Below are positions 8,078 to 14,713 of a DNA stretch of 16,592 bases, piece after piece. The DNA is from DATBAK01 sp036787815 (lineage in GTDB: Bacteria; Actinomycetota; Acidimicrobiia; IMCC26256; PALSA-610), in NCBI GenBank assembly GCA_036787815.1, contig DAIQOP010000061.1:1-16592 (forward strand). Reading direction: 5' to 3'. How positions within the stretch are numbered: position 1 is the first letter of the stretch; each line of letters begins with the position of its first letter. The notes below the pieces were generated by a model. That model was not told the DNA's origin, made no database searches, and saw only the letters and a list, made by a program, of their open reading frames with translations. The position numbers were made by a program, and so were the translations under genes.

Positions 8078-8929
8078 TTACCGGTCGGTGAGGCCGAACT
8101 TGGCCTTGAGCAGCTGGTGGAAGTCGGAGGGACGGGGCGCCACGAGGCGCGCGGCACCCGCCGCGGCGCGGCACACGATCGAGTCGCCGGGTTCGAGCTT
8201 GCCGGCCTCGCGCCCGTCGACGGTGAGCGTCACCGGGCGCCCGTCGGTCACCAGGAGCTCGAGCTCCTCGTCGGCGCCGAGCACGAGCGCACGGTCGAAC
8301 AGCATGTGGGGCGAGACCGGAGTGAGCAGCAGGCAGCGATGCCCGGGCGACACGATCGGTCCGCGCGCCGAGAACGAGTAGGCCGTCGATCCGGTCGGGG
8401 TCGCGACGATCACACCATCGGCGGCATAGGTCGTGAACGCGGTGCCGTTGATCGACACGAGCAGGCGGATCAACCGCCCCGCGCCGACCTTCTCGACCAC
8501 GGCCTCGTTCAAGGCGAACTCGCGGCGTTCCCCGGCCGAGGAGCGCACGACGACCTCGAGCATCATCCGCTCCGACACCTCGAACTCGCCGCGTTCGAGA
8601 CGCGGGAGCTCGGCCTCGAGCTCGCTCGCCTCGAGAGCGCTCAGGTAGCCGAGCTGGCCGGCGTTCACGCCGAGGATCGGAACCGGCTCCGGGAAGACCA
8701 GTTGCACCGCGCGGAGCATCGTGCCGTCGCCACCGAGCGCGAGCACGAGGTCGAGACCCTGCGCGAAGCCCGCGGCAGGAACCGCGCAGTCGCCGAGCCC
8801 CGCCGGGCCGGCGTCGGCCTCCGGTACCCGCACCTCGACGCCGTGCTCCGCCAGCCAGGTCCGGGCCCGCCGGGCCAGGTCGTGCGCGACCGCACGCTCA
8901 TGATGGGGAACGAGTCCGACGGCCTTCAC
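8078..8929 (-). CDS. nadK: NAD kinase (ATP/polyphosphate-dependent type)
   Basis: 283 residues. The enzyme phosphorylates NAD to NADP in the cytoplasm. Visible motifs are G-G-D-G-T-M (66-71), N-A-G-Q-L-G-Y-L (89-96), N-E-A-V (141-144), D-G-V-I-V-A-T-P-T-G-S-T-A-Y-S (171-185) and D-G-R-E-A-G near the C-terminus, all standard for the family. The start is the GTG at 8929, which overlaps the tlyA stop as GTGA. The length and motif spacing match actinobacterial NadK. It sits between tlyA and recN as in Mycobacterium (Rv1694-1696). Confidence 0.97.
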   Translation of the reverse strand: MKAVGLVPHHERAVAHDLARRARTWLAEHGVEVRVPEADAGPAGLGDCAVPAAGFAQGLDLVLALGGDGTMLRAVQLVFPEPVPILGVNAGQLGYLSALEASELEAELPRLERGEFEVSERMMLEVVVRSSAGERREFALNEAVVEKVGAGRLIRLLVSINGTAFTTYAADGVIVATPTGSTAYSFSARGPIVSPGHRCLLLTPVSPHMLFDRALVLGADEELELLVTDGRPVTLTVDGREAGKLEPGDSIVCRAAAGAARLVAPRPSDFHQLLKAKFGLTDR

Positions 8930-9735
8930 GAAGGCTCATTCTGGCCCGAGCGTGCCGGGACCGACGCGACGGCGAGATCGAGCGCCGCCTCGCCGACCGT
9001 CGCGGCACCCCGCCGGGCCCAGGCGAGGAACTCCGCGTTGCCCTCGGCACCCCGGATGGGGCTCGGGACCACGGCCCGGATCCCGAGCCCGATCGCGTCG
9101 AGGTCGCGCACGACCTCCGCCAGCACCTCCCGGTGCACGACCGGGTCGCGCACCACCCCGCCCTTGCCCACGCGCGCCCGCCCGGCCTCGAACTGCGGTT
9201 TGACCAGCAGGACGAAGTCGGCGTCGTCGCTCGCGAGCTCGAGCAGGTTGACGCCGACGAGCCGCAGCGAGATGAACGACAGGTCGACGACCACGAGGTC
9301 GAACGGTGCGCCCAGCGCGCCGGCGTGGAGGTCGCGGAGGTTCGTACGCTCAACCACCTGTACCCGCGGGTCGTTGCGCAACGACCACGCGAGCTGACCC
9401 CGGCCGACGTCGACTGCGACGATCTCGGTCGCCCCGGCCTGCAACAGGCAATCGGTGAAGCCTCCGGTCGACGCGCCCGCATCGAGAGCCCGGCGGCCGG
9501 CCGGGTCGATCGCGAACGCGTCGAGTGCGGCCGCGAGCTTGTGCCCGCCGCGTGACACGAACTCGTTCGCGGCCGCGATGATCGCGACGGCCTCGGAACC
9601 GTCGACCTGGCGGGCCGCGCTCTGCGCCGGTGCGCCACCGACGATGACCCGACCGCTCGCGATCAGCTCGACGGCACGCGCACGACTCCCGACCAGCCCG
9701 CGCCGAACCAGCTCGGTGTCGAGCCGCCGGCGCAC
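8926..9735 (-). CDS. tlyA: TlyA family rRNA (cytidine-2'-O)-methyltransferase
   Basis: 269 residues with a GTG start at 9735, 18 bases after the stop of the phasin-like gene; no strong Shine-Dalgarno. TlyA methylates 16S and 23S rRNA ribose in mycobacteria, and its loss causes capreomycin resistance there. Residues 1-55 form an S4 RNA-binding domain. A short linker then carries V-S-R-G-G-H-K-L (60-67). The rest is an RrmJ-like methyltransferase with the SAM motif D-A-G-A-S-T-G-G-F-T-D (85-95), D-L-S-F-I-S-L (151-157) and L-L-V-K-P-Q-F-E (176-183). K66, D151, K179 and E235 lie exactly three residues before the K69-D154-K182-E238 set I recall as catalytic in the M. tuberculosis enzyme, so the active site looks complete. 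Confidence 0.95.
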   Translation of the reverse strand: MRRRLDTELVRRGLVGSRARAVELIASGRVIVGGAPAQSAARQVDGSEAVAIIAAANEFVSRGGHKLAAALDAFAIDPAGRRALDAGASTGGFTDCLLQAGATEIVAVDVGRGQLAWSLRNDPRVQVVERTNLRDLHAGALGAPFDLVVVDLSFISLRLVGVNLLELASDDADFVLLVKPQFEAGRARVGKGGVVRDPVVHREVLAEVVRDLDAIGLGIRAVVPSPIRGAEGNAEFLAWARRGAATVGEAALDLAVASVPARSGQNEPS

Positions 9736-9753
9736 CGCTGACTCAGCGCTCCA

Positions 9754-10131
9754 CTACGCGCGAGCGGCCGCGCCCGCCGCCTTCGTCGGCGGCTTCTTCT
9801 TCGCCGCGGCGGCCTTCTTCGCGGGCGCCTTCTTCGCTGCGGTCGCCTTGCTCGCGCCCAGCTTGCGCTCGAGCTTGGCCAGGTCGGCCTGGGTCGCGAT
9901 GCCGAGCGCGCGCACCTGGCGCTGTATCTCCGTCGCGACCATCTCCCGCACGTCTTCGCGACGGCGGCGACTGAACTCCAGGAGCTCGTCGACCGCGGCG
10001 GACGCCTTGTCCTGCGCGAGCTGACCCTGTGCGACGAGCTCGGAGACGATCTGGCGGGCCTGCGATCGCCGCAGCTCGGTGAAGCTCATGCCCGTCTCGA
10101 TGAGCTGCTTCCAGTCGGGACCTTGCGGCAT
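9754..10131 (-). CDS. Phasin-like helical protein with Lys/Ala-rich (histone H1-like) tail
   Basis: 125 residues from the ATG at 10131, which has a good Shine-Dalgarno GAGGAG at 10143-10138 (6-base spacer). Residues 5-92 are charged and predicted helical, with D-W-K-Q-L-I-E-T-G near the start and an R-R-R-R-E-D-V-R-E-M-V patch. This resembles the small phasin-like proteins of actinobacteria and PhaF-type proteins. Residues 94-125 are almost only Lys, Ala and Pro with K-K-A and A-K-K repeats, as in histone H1-like DNA-binding tails. Such two-part proteins bind polyhydroxyalkanoate granules and nucleoid DNA in pseudomonads. No PHA gene is in the window, so a plain nucleoid or nucleic-acid-binding role is equally possible. 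It is the first gene of the tlyA operon, where Mycobacterium has the small unrelated gene Rv1693. Confidence 0.8.
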   Translation of the reverse strand: MPQGPDWKQLIETGMSFTELRRSQARQIVSELVAQGQLAQDKASAAVDELLEFSRRRREDVREMVATEIQRQVRALGIATQADLAKLERKLGASKATAAKKAPAKKAAAAKKKPPTKAAGAAARA

Positions 10132-10180
10132 CGTGTGCTCCTCGTCTGCCAACGGTCGGCTCCTGGGCCTTCCGTCGTGG

Positions 10181-10186
10181 AGCCTA
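10181..10186 (-). promoter_or_regulatory. Putative -10 element for the phasin-tlyA operon
   Basis: On the minus strand TAGGCT fits the actinobacterial -10 pattern TANNNT. It lies in the only sizeable gap before this operon and would give a leader of about 43 bases before the ATG at 10131. No convincing -35 hexamer is seen 16-18 bases upstream, where the sequence is G-rich. Confidence 0.35.
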
Positions 10187-10252
10187 CGGCCCGCCCCCGC
10201 CCTCATCCACTCGCGCGTATCACCCGCGTGCCTGCTCCACGGAACGCCGGGG

Positions 10253-10258
10253 TACGGT
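10253..10258 (+). promoter_or_regulatory. Putative -10 element of a leaderless rhomboid transcript
   Basis: TACGGT fits TANNNT and ends seven bases before the ATG at 10266. That spacing places the likely transcription start at or next to the A of the start codon, the usual geometry of leaderless messages in actinobacteria. The start codon lacks a convincing Shine-Dalgarno. No clear -35 is visible. Confidence 0.35.
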
Positions 10259-10265
10259 GCGCGCG

Positions 10266-11087
10266 ATGGTGCTGCCGCTGCGCGACCTCAACCCGACGAA
10301 GCGGGTGCCGATCGTGACGCTGCTCATCATCGCCGTGAACGTCTTCGTCTACCTGGCCGTGCAGCCGCACAGCACCGCGCAGAAGTCGGACGCGTTCGTC
10401 TACGAGCACGCCGCGATCCCCTGCGAGCTCGTGCACGGGCACGCGCTCACCGTGCGCCAGTTCCGCCTGGGATCCTGCTCGGTGCCGAAGGGCAATCTCG
10501 CGCTACAGACGAACCGCGGTCTCGTCGCGCTCCCGAACGCCCCGTTGGTCGCCCACAAGAACGTGTACCTCGCGGTGTTCGTCTCGATGTTCCTCCACGC
10601 GAACCTGCTGCACCTGTTCGGGAACATGCTGTTCCTGTGGATCTTCGGCAACAACGTCGAGGACCACCTCGGACCGTTCGGATACCTCTTCTTCTATCTC
10701 GTCGCCGGCGTCGTCGCGACGCTCGCGTTCGTCGTGGCGAACTCGGGCGGGGTGTCGCCCATCATCGGCGCGTCGGGCGCGATCGCCGGGGTGATGGGGG
10801 CATATCTCGTGTGGTTCCCACGCGCGCGCATCCTGAGCGTCGTGTTGCCGTTGTTCTTCCTGCCGTTCTACCTCCCGGCCTCGCTCCTGCTCGCGGTCTG
10901 GTTCGTGACGCAGTTCTTCACCGACCCCAACAGCGGAGTCGCGTGGGTCGCGCACGTCGCGGGCTTCGCCTTCGGCGCGGCGATCGCGGCGTCGCTTCGC
11001 GGCACGCGCGGACCGGTGTCACGGCACATCCCGCCGCCTCCGCCGCTACCCGGAGCGTGGCCGGGCGGCCTGCGCGGCTTCGAGTAG
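10266..11087 (+). CDS. Rhomboid-family intramembrane serine protease
   Basis: 273 residues. Rhomboids cut transmembrane segments of other proteins within the membrane. The first helix is at about 14-32, after the typical L-R-D-L-N-P-T cytoplasmic start. H-A-N-L-L-H-L-F-G-N (111-120) is the conserved second-helix motif. G-A-S-G-A-I-A-G (168-175) holds the catalytic Ser170, and A-H-V-A-G-F-A-F-G (229-237) holds the catalytic His230, so the dyad is intact. The loop after helix 1 has two cysteines (53 and 71) that could form a disulfide. The tail is proline-rich (256-266). I prefer the ATG at 10266 to a GTG at 10257. The gene is reversed relative to its neighbours, and its last 42 bases overlap the end of the convergent HAD gene. 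Its substrate is unknown. Confidence 0.93.
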   Translation: MVLPLRDLNPTKRVPIVTLLIIAVNVFVYLAVQPHSTAQKSDAFVYEHAAIPCELVHGHALTVRQFRLGSCSVPKGNLALQTNRGLVALPNAPLVAHKNVYLAVFVSMFLHANLLHLFGNMLFLWIFGNNVEDHLGPFGYLFFYLVAGVVATLAFVVANSGGVSPIIGASGAIAGVMGAYLVWFPRARILSVVLPLFFLPFYLPASLLLAVWFVTQFFTDPNSGVAWVAHVAGFAFGAAIAASLRGTRGPVSRHIPPPPPLPGAWPGGLRGFE

Positions 11088-11849
11088 CGCGGGCGCGAGC
11101 GCGCCGAGGTCGGCGGCGACGAACGGCGGTGGCGGATCCGGCACCGTCTCTTCGCCCGACGTCCCGGCGATCCCCGAGAGCACGAGCGCGAACGGCCACC
11201 CGAGGGCGGCCGCGAGGGCTCCGTCGGTGGAGGGTCGATCGCCGACCATCACTCCCCGCGTGCCGCACGCGTCGACGACCAACGCCGTCATCGGCGCGCT
11301 CGGCTTGCCCGCGACCTCGGGCTCGCGACCGGCCGCGGTCGCGACCGCGGCGACCAGCGCGCCATTGCCGGGCAACACCCCGTTCGCGCTCGGATACGTG
11401 GGATCGAGATTCGTCGCGACGAACCGGGCACCGCCGCGCACCGCGTCGGCCGCGCGTGCCAGGCCGTCGAAGTCGAAGTCGCGGTGCCATCCGACGATGA
11501 CGGCGTCGGCCGGAGCGGCTTCGACCGCGACCAGACCGGCCCCGGCCAGCGCTTCTCTCACTCCCGGACCTGCGCACGCCAGCACGCGCGAACCCGGGGC
11601 GAGTTCGCCCCCGAGGAGGCGGGCCGCGGCCATCGCGCTGCTCAGCACGTCGCCGGCGGCGGCCGGCACCCCGCAGGCGGCGAGCTTGGCCGCGTACTCG
11701 GCCCGCGTGCCCGACGAGTTGTTGGTGACGAACACCACGCGCAGGCCACCGGCACGCAAGCCGGCGACGCCGTCGGCCGCACCCGGGATCGGGTCGTCGC
11801 CCCGCCAGACGACACCGTCGAGATCGCAGCACACCACGTCGAAGGTCAC
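11046..11849 (-). CDS. HAD-IIA family phosphatase (NagD / glycerol-3-phosphate phosphatase type)
   Basis: 267 residues from a GTG at 11849 that overlaps the TPR gene stop as GTGA. Motif I is C-D-L-D-G-V-V-W (8-15, nucleophile Asp9 and acid Asp11), motif II V-T-N-N-S-S (41-46), motif III Lys182 in G-K-P, and motif IV V-G-D-R-P-S-T-D (202-209). The large cap between motifs II and III is of the C2A type, which defines HAD-IIA. By position next to tlyA it matches Rv1692 of M. tuberculosis, described as a glycerol-3-phosphate phosphatase acting in glycerophospholipid recycling. That substrate is inferred from position and family only. The frame stays open well upstream, but the Asp motif and the overlap fix this start. 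The last 42 bases overlap the rhomboid gene tail to tail. Confidence 0.9.
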   Translation of the reverse strand: MTFDVVCCDLDGVVWRGDDPIPGAADGVAGLRAGGLRVVFVTNNSSGTRAEYAAKLAACGVPAAAGDVLSSAMAAARLLGGELAPGSRVLACAGPGVREALAGAGLVAVEAAPADAVIVGWHRDFDFDGLARAADAVRGGARFVATNLDPTYPSANGVLPGNGALVAAVATAAGREPEVAGKPSAPMTALVVDACGTRGVMVGDRPSTDGALAAALGWPFALVLSGIAGTSGEETVPDPPPPFVAADLGALAPALLEAAQAARPRSG

Positions 11850-12286
11850 GGCTCCCCCGCGTCGTCGGGACCGACGAGATCGGCGAGGGCGTGTGCGTAG
11901 TCGCCGTTGTCGGGGCGCATCGCGGCGGCGATCCGCAGGTGGCGCCGGGCTCCCACGAGGTCGCCGGTGCGCCGCAACGCCAGGCCGAGACCGAAGTGCG
12001 CGTAGTCGTTCACGGGGTCGAGATCGACGGTGATCGCGAACTCCGCGGCCGCCGCGGCGTAGCGCCCCGTTCGGTAGTAGGCCCGAGCGAGGGTCTCGCG
12101 CACCGAGGCCTTCTCGGGTTCGAGGTCGCGGGCCCGCTCGAGCGCGACGACGGCCGCGTGGGCATTTCCCGACGCGAGGAGGTGGTCGCCGTCGCGGAAC
12201 GATTCGTAGGCACCCCGGTCGTGGCCGCCCTCGTCGTGGCCGCCCTCGTCGTGGGCACTGTGGTCGGGGGCGTCGTGGTGCTGCAT
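11846..12286 (-). CDS. TPR protein with His/Asp/Gly-rich N-terminus
   Basis: 146 residues from an ATG at 12286, preceded by a purine-rich GAGAGAGG. Residues 1-25 contain six histidines within a repeated H-D-E-G-G pattern and could bind metal. Residues about 27-135 form three tetratricopeptide-like units, with the usual Ala, Gly and Tyr positions (for example A-R-A-Y-Y-R-T-G-R-Y, and A-H-F-G-L-G-L-A-L-R-R-T-G-D). TPR units bind partner proteins. The protein has no signal peptide, so it is probably cytoplasmic. A TPR gene in this position (Rv1691) precedes the HAD phosphatase in Mycobacterium as I recall, and the GTGA overlap makes the two a coupled pair here. Partner unknown. Confidence 0.85.
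   Translation of the reverse strand: MQHHDAPDHSAHDEGGHDEGGHDRGAYESFRDGDHLLASGNAHAAVVALERARDLEPEKASVRETLARAYYRTGRYAAAAAEFAITVDLDPVNDYAHFGLGLALRRTGDLVGARRHLRIAAAMRPDNGDYAHALADLVGPDDAGEP
12221..12250 (-). repeat. Two tandem 15-base copies coding H-D-E-G-G
   Basis: Two identical 15-base units lie head to tail inside the TPR gene, with diverged partial copies on either side. They encode the repeated His-Asp-Glu-Gly-Gly of the N-terminal tail. The perfect identity suggests recent slippage expansion. Confidence 0.7.
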
Positions 12287-12350
12287 GGCCTCTCTCGTGA
12301 ACAGCGGCGGGGAACCGCAGCCGCGGTGAGGGGGTGGCCGGCGGTGCTGT

Positions 12351-12359
12351 GGTACAACC
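12351..12359 (+). promoter_or_regulatory. Putative extended -10 for the DUF1015 gene
   Basis: TGGTACAAC in the 102-base gap between the divergent TPR and DUF1015 genes matches an extended -10 (TGn followed by TACAAC). It would give a leader of about 22 bases. No good -35 is visible, and I found no comparable element for the TPR gene on the other strand. Confidence 0.3.
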
Positions 12360-12388
12360 GACGGACCCCGAGCTTCGGAGCGTTCCCG

Positions 12389-13624
12389 GTGCCCGACTTC
12401 TTCCCGTTCGCGGGGATTCGGTACGACAGTCGCAATCCCGGCGCCGATCTGACCGCGCGCGCCGCCCCACCTTACGACGTGATCGACGAGGCTCAGCGCA
12501 GCGCGCTGGAGGCGGCGCACGCCGAGAACGCGGTTCGGCTGATCCTTCCGCGCGACGGCGACGTCGAAGGCGATCGGTACTCGCGAGCGGCGGCGACGTA
12601 CGCCGATTGGTGCGCCGAAGGCGTCCTGCACCGTGATCCGGAGCCGCGGTTCTACGGCTACCGCATGGACTTCACCGACGAGCACGGCCGGCAGCGTCGG
12701 ACCGTCGGCGTCCTCGGCGCGCTCGGGCTGCCCGAGCCCGGCGACGGCACCGTGCTCCCCCACGAACGCACGCTGCCGAAGGCCAAGAGCGACCGGCTGG
12801 CGTTGCTGCGCGCGACCCGCCTCAACCTCGACCCGATCTGGGGGCTGTCGCTCACCTCCGGCCTCACCGCCGCGATCGACCTGGGCGCGCTGCTCGGAAG
12901 TTGCACCGGTGAAGACGGCACGGTGCACTCGCTGTTCGCGATCGACGACCCCGCGGCCCAGGCCGCGATCCGCGACGGTGTCCGGTCGAGCCCGCTCGTG
13001 CTCGCCGACGGCCACCACCGCTTCGAGACCGCCCTCGCCTACCGGGAAGAGCGCCGCCGTGCCGGCGCGGCCGACCCGGGCGCGGAGGCGATCATGACCT
13101 TCGTGGTCGAGCTCGCCGACGATCAGCTGAGCATCGAGCCGATCCATCGGCTGGTGCACCTGCCGTCGGGATCCGGTCTGCGCGAGGTGCTCGCGCGGGC
13201 GTTCACGGTCACCGCGGCCGGACCGAACACCCCCGCGGGCGTCGCCGCGCTCGAGCAGTCGATGGCGGCGAACCGTGGTCTCGGTCTGGTCGACGCCGAG
13301 GGCCTTGCATTGCTCGTCGCCGACCCCGCGGTCGCGGCCCGTGCGCTGGCCGACGAGCCGGCCCCCGTGGCCGGAACCGATGCCGCGCTGGTCGAGGCGC
13401 TGGCCGTGCCGCTGCTCGCGAGCGCGTCGATCGAGTATCGCCACGACGCGCTCGCCGTTGCGACGCTGGTCGCGTCGGGAGTCGCCGACGCCGCGCTGCT
13501 GCTGCGGCCCGTGTCGGTCGCAGACACCCGCGCGGCAGCGATCGCCGGAGCCCGCATGCCCCAGAAGACCACGTTCTTCGCGCCCAAGCCGCGCACCGGC
13601 ATGGTGTTCCGCAGCCTCGATTGA
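12389..13624 (+). CDS. DUF1015 family protein of unknown function
   Basis: 411 residues from a GTG at 12389 with a weak GGAG upstream. The family signatures are clear: F-x-P-F-x-G-I-R-Y near the start, A-P-P-Y-D-V-I (26-32), L-P-H-E-R-T-L-P (123-130) followed by S-D-R-L-A-L-L, and L-A-D-G-H-H-R-F-E-T-A-L (205-216). The conserved His, Arg and Glu in these motifs suggest an enzyme, but I do not know an established reaction for this family and do not assign one. Length is normal (about 400-430) and it looks intact and cytoplasmic. It is transcribed alone, away from the TPR gene and towards korB. Its frame is open for about 500 bases upstream over the TPR gene, which is a GC artefact. Confidence 0.92.
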   Translation: MPDFFPFAGIRYDSRNPGADLTARAAPPYDVIDEAQRSALEAAHAENAVRLILPRDGDVEGDRYSRAAATYADWCAEGVLHRDPEPRFYGYRMDFTDEHGRQRRTVGVLGALGLPEPGDGTVLPHERTLPKAKSDRLALLRATRLNLDPIWGLSLTSGLTAAIDLGALLGSCTGEDGTVHSLFAIDDPAAQAAIRDGVRSSPLVLADGHHRFETALAYREERRRAGAADPGAEAIMTFVVELADDQLSIEPIHRLVHLPSGSGLREVLARAFTVTAAGPNTPAGVAALEQSMAANRGLGLVDAEGLALLVADPAVAARALADEPAPVAGTDAALVEALAVPLLASASIEYRHDALAVATLVASGVADAALLLRPVSVADTRAAAIAGARMPQKTTFFAPKPRTGMVFRSLD

Positions 13625-13655
13625 GCTCGGTGGCGATGTGAGCTCGGTGCCGATG
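13622..13655 (+). repeat. 17-base tandem duplication over the DUF1015 stop
   Basis: TGAGCTCGGTGGCGATG is followed at once by a second copy with one G-to-C change. The first copy begins with the TGA stop codon of the DUF1015 gene. It lies in the 69-base gap between the convergent DUF1015 and korB genes, in which I see no hairpin followed by a T run on either strand. Confidence 0.7.
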
Positions 13656-13693
13656 CGTGCGACGACGCGTCGGCCGGAACTACGGCAAGCCCG

Positions 13694-14713
13694 CTACGAG
13701 ATCGTCCAGGTCGAGCCGGTGGCGAGCAACGACGCGAGATCGCCGGGGCCCGAACGCTCGGACGACGCCGCGAGCTGCTTCTGCACCTCGACCTCGTAGA
13801 CCGGCCGCTCGACATCGCGGAACACGCCGACCGGGGTCGGCACGTTCGGGGCGTCGGCGAGCCGCGACAACGCGAACGCCAGCGTCGGATCGGCCCGGTG
13901 CTCGTCGTGCACGAGCAGGCGCTCGACGCCGACGTCGGCGACCTGGCACACCGACGGCTCACCGAACTCGTTGAGGGTCACCCCGAGCTGGTTGTCGGTC
14001 CCGAACCGGATCGGCTCGCCGTGCTTGAGGTCGACGAGCATGTCGGCGCGAACGTCGCGCTTGAGGATCCCGGCGAACGCACCGTCGTTGAAGACGTTGC
14101 AGTTCTGGTACACCTCGACGAACGCGGCGCCCTGGTGCTCGTGCGCGCGGCGGAACACTTCCATCATGTGCTTGCGGTCCATGTCGTGGGTGCGGGCCAC
14201 GAAGCCGGCCTCGGTTCCGAGGGCCAGCGAGACGGGGTTGAACGGGTGGTCGATCGAGCCGAACGGCGTCGACTTCGTGACCTTGCCGACCTCGGAGGTC
14301 GGCGAGTACTGGCCCTTCGTCAGCCCGTAGATCTGGTTGTTGAACATGAGGATCTTCAGGTTCACGTTGCGGCGCAGCGCGTGGATCAGGTGGTTCCCAC
14401 CGATCGAGAGCATGTCGCCGTCGCCGCCGATGACCCAGACATGCAGGTCGGGGCGCGCCATCGCCACACCGGTGGCGATCGCGGGCGCGCGGCCGTGGAT
14501 GCTGTGCACGCCGTAGGTGTTCATGTAGTACGGCAACCGGGCCGCGCAGCCGATGCCCGAGACGAACACCATGTTGTCCGGGTCGACGCCCAACTCGGGC
14601 AGGAGGAACTGGATCGCGGCGAGGATCCCGTAGTCACCGCAGCCCGGGCACCAACGGACTTCTTGATCGGACTCGAAGTCCTTGCGGGTGAAGGCGACGC
14701 CCGTCTCGGTCAT
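13694..14713 (-). CDS. korB: 2-oxoacid:ferredoxin oxidoreductase, beta subunit (2-oxoglutarate type)
   Basis: 339 residues from an ATG at 14713 overlapping the korA stop as ATGA. The beta subunit binds thiamine diphosphate and a [4Fe-4S] cluster. With KorA it oxidatively decarboxylates a 2-oxoacid to the acyl-CoA and reduces ferredoxin. W-C-P-G-C-G-D-Y-G (21-29), G-I-G-C-A-A-R (53-59) and Q-N-C-N-V (203-207) supply the four cluster cysteines (22, 25, 56, 205). The thiamine motif runs from G-D-G-D (97-100) to N-N-Q-I-Y-G (125-130). R-A-P-A-I-A-T-G and the K-G-Q-Y-S-P-T-S segment (133-140) are typical of KorB. The 2-oxoglutarate preference is inferred from family resemblance; pyruvate or other 2-oxoacids are not excluded. 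Confidence 0.95.
   Translation of the reverse strand: MTETGVAFTRKDFESDQEVRWCPGCGDYGILAAIQFLLPELGVDPDNMVFVSGIGCAARLPYYMNTYGVHSIHGRAPAIATGVAMARPDLHVWVIGGDGDMLSIGGNHLIHALRRNVNLKILMFNNQIYGLTKGQYSPTSEVGKVTKSTPFGSIDHPFNPVSLALGTEAGFVARTHDMDRKHMMEVFRRAHEHQGAAFVEVYQNCNVFNDGAFAGILKRDVRADMLVDLKHGEPIRFGTDNQLGVTLNEFGEPSVCQVADVGVERLLVHDEHRADPTLAFALSRLADAPNVPTPVGVFRDVERPVYEVEVQKQLAASSERSGPGDLASLLATGSTWTIS

Noticed and set aside
11891..12388. N-terminal extension of the DUF1015 protein over the TPR gene
   Set aside because: The family's conserved N-terminus begins at the GTG at 12389. The earlier residues are antisense to the TPR gene and match nothing I recognise.
11850..12470. N-terminal extension of the HAD phosphatase across the TPR gene
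   Set aside because: The extension is Arg/Pro-rich, covers the real TPR gene in another frame, and would place the catalytic Asp motif over 200 residues into the protein.
13663..13672. 10-base perfect palindrome between DUF1015 and korB as a terminator
   Set aside because: It has no loop and no T run on either strand. CGACGCGTCG is a likely chance palindrome in GC-rich DNA.
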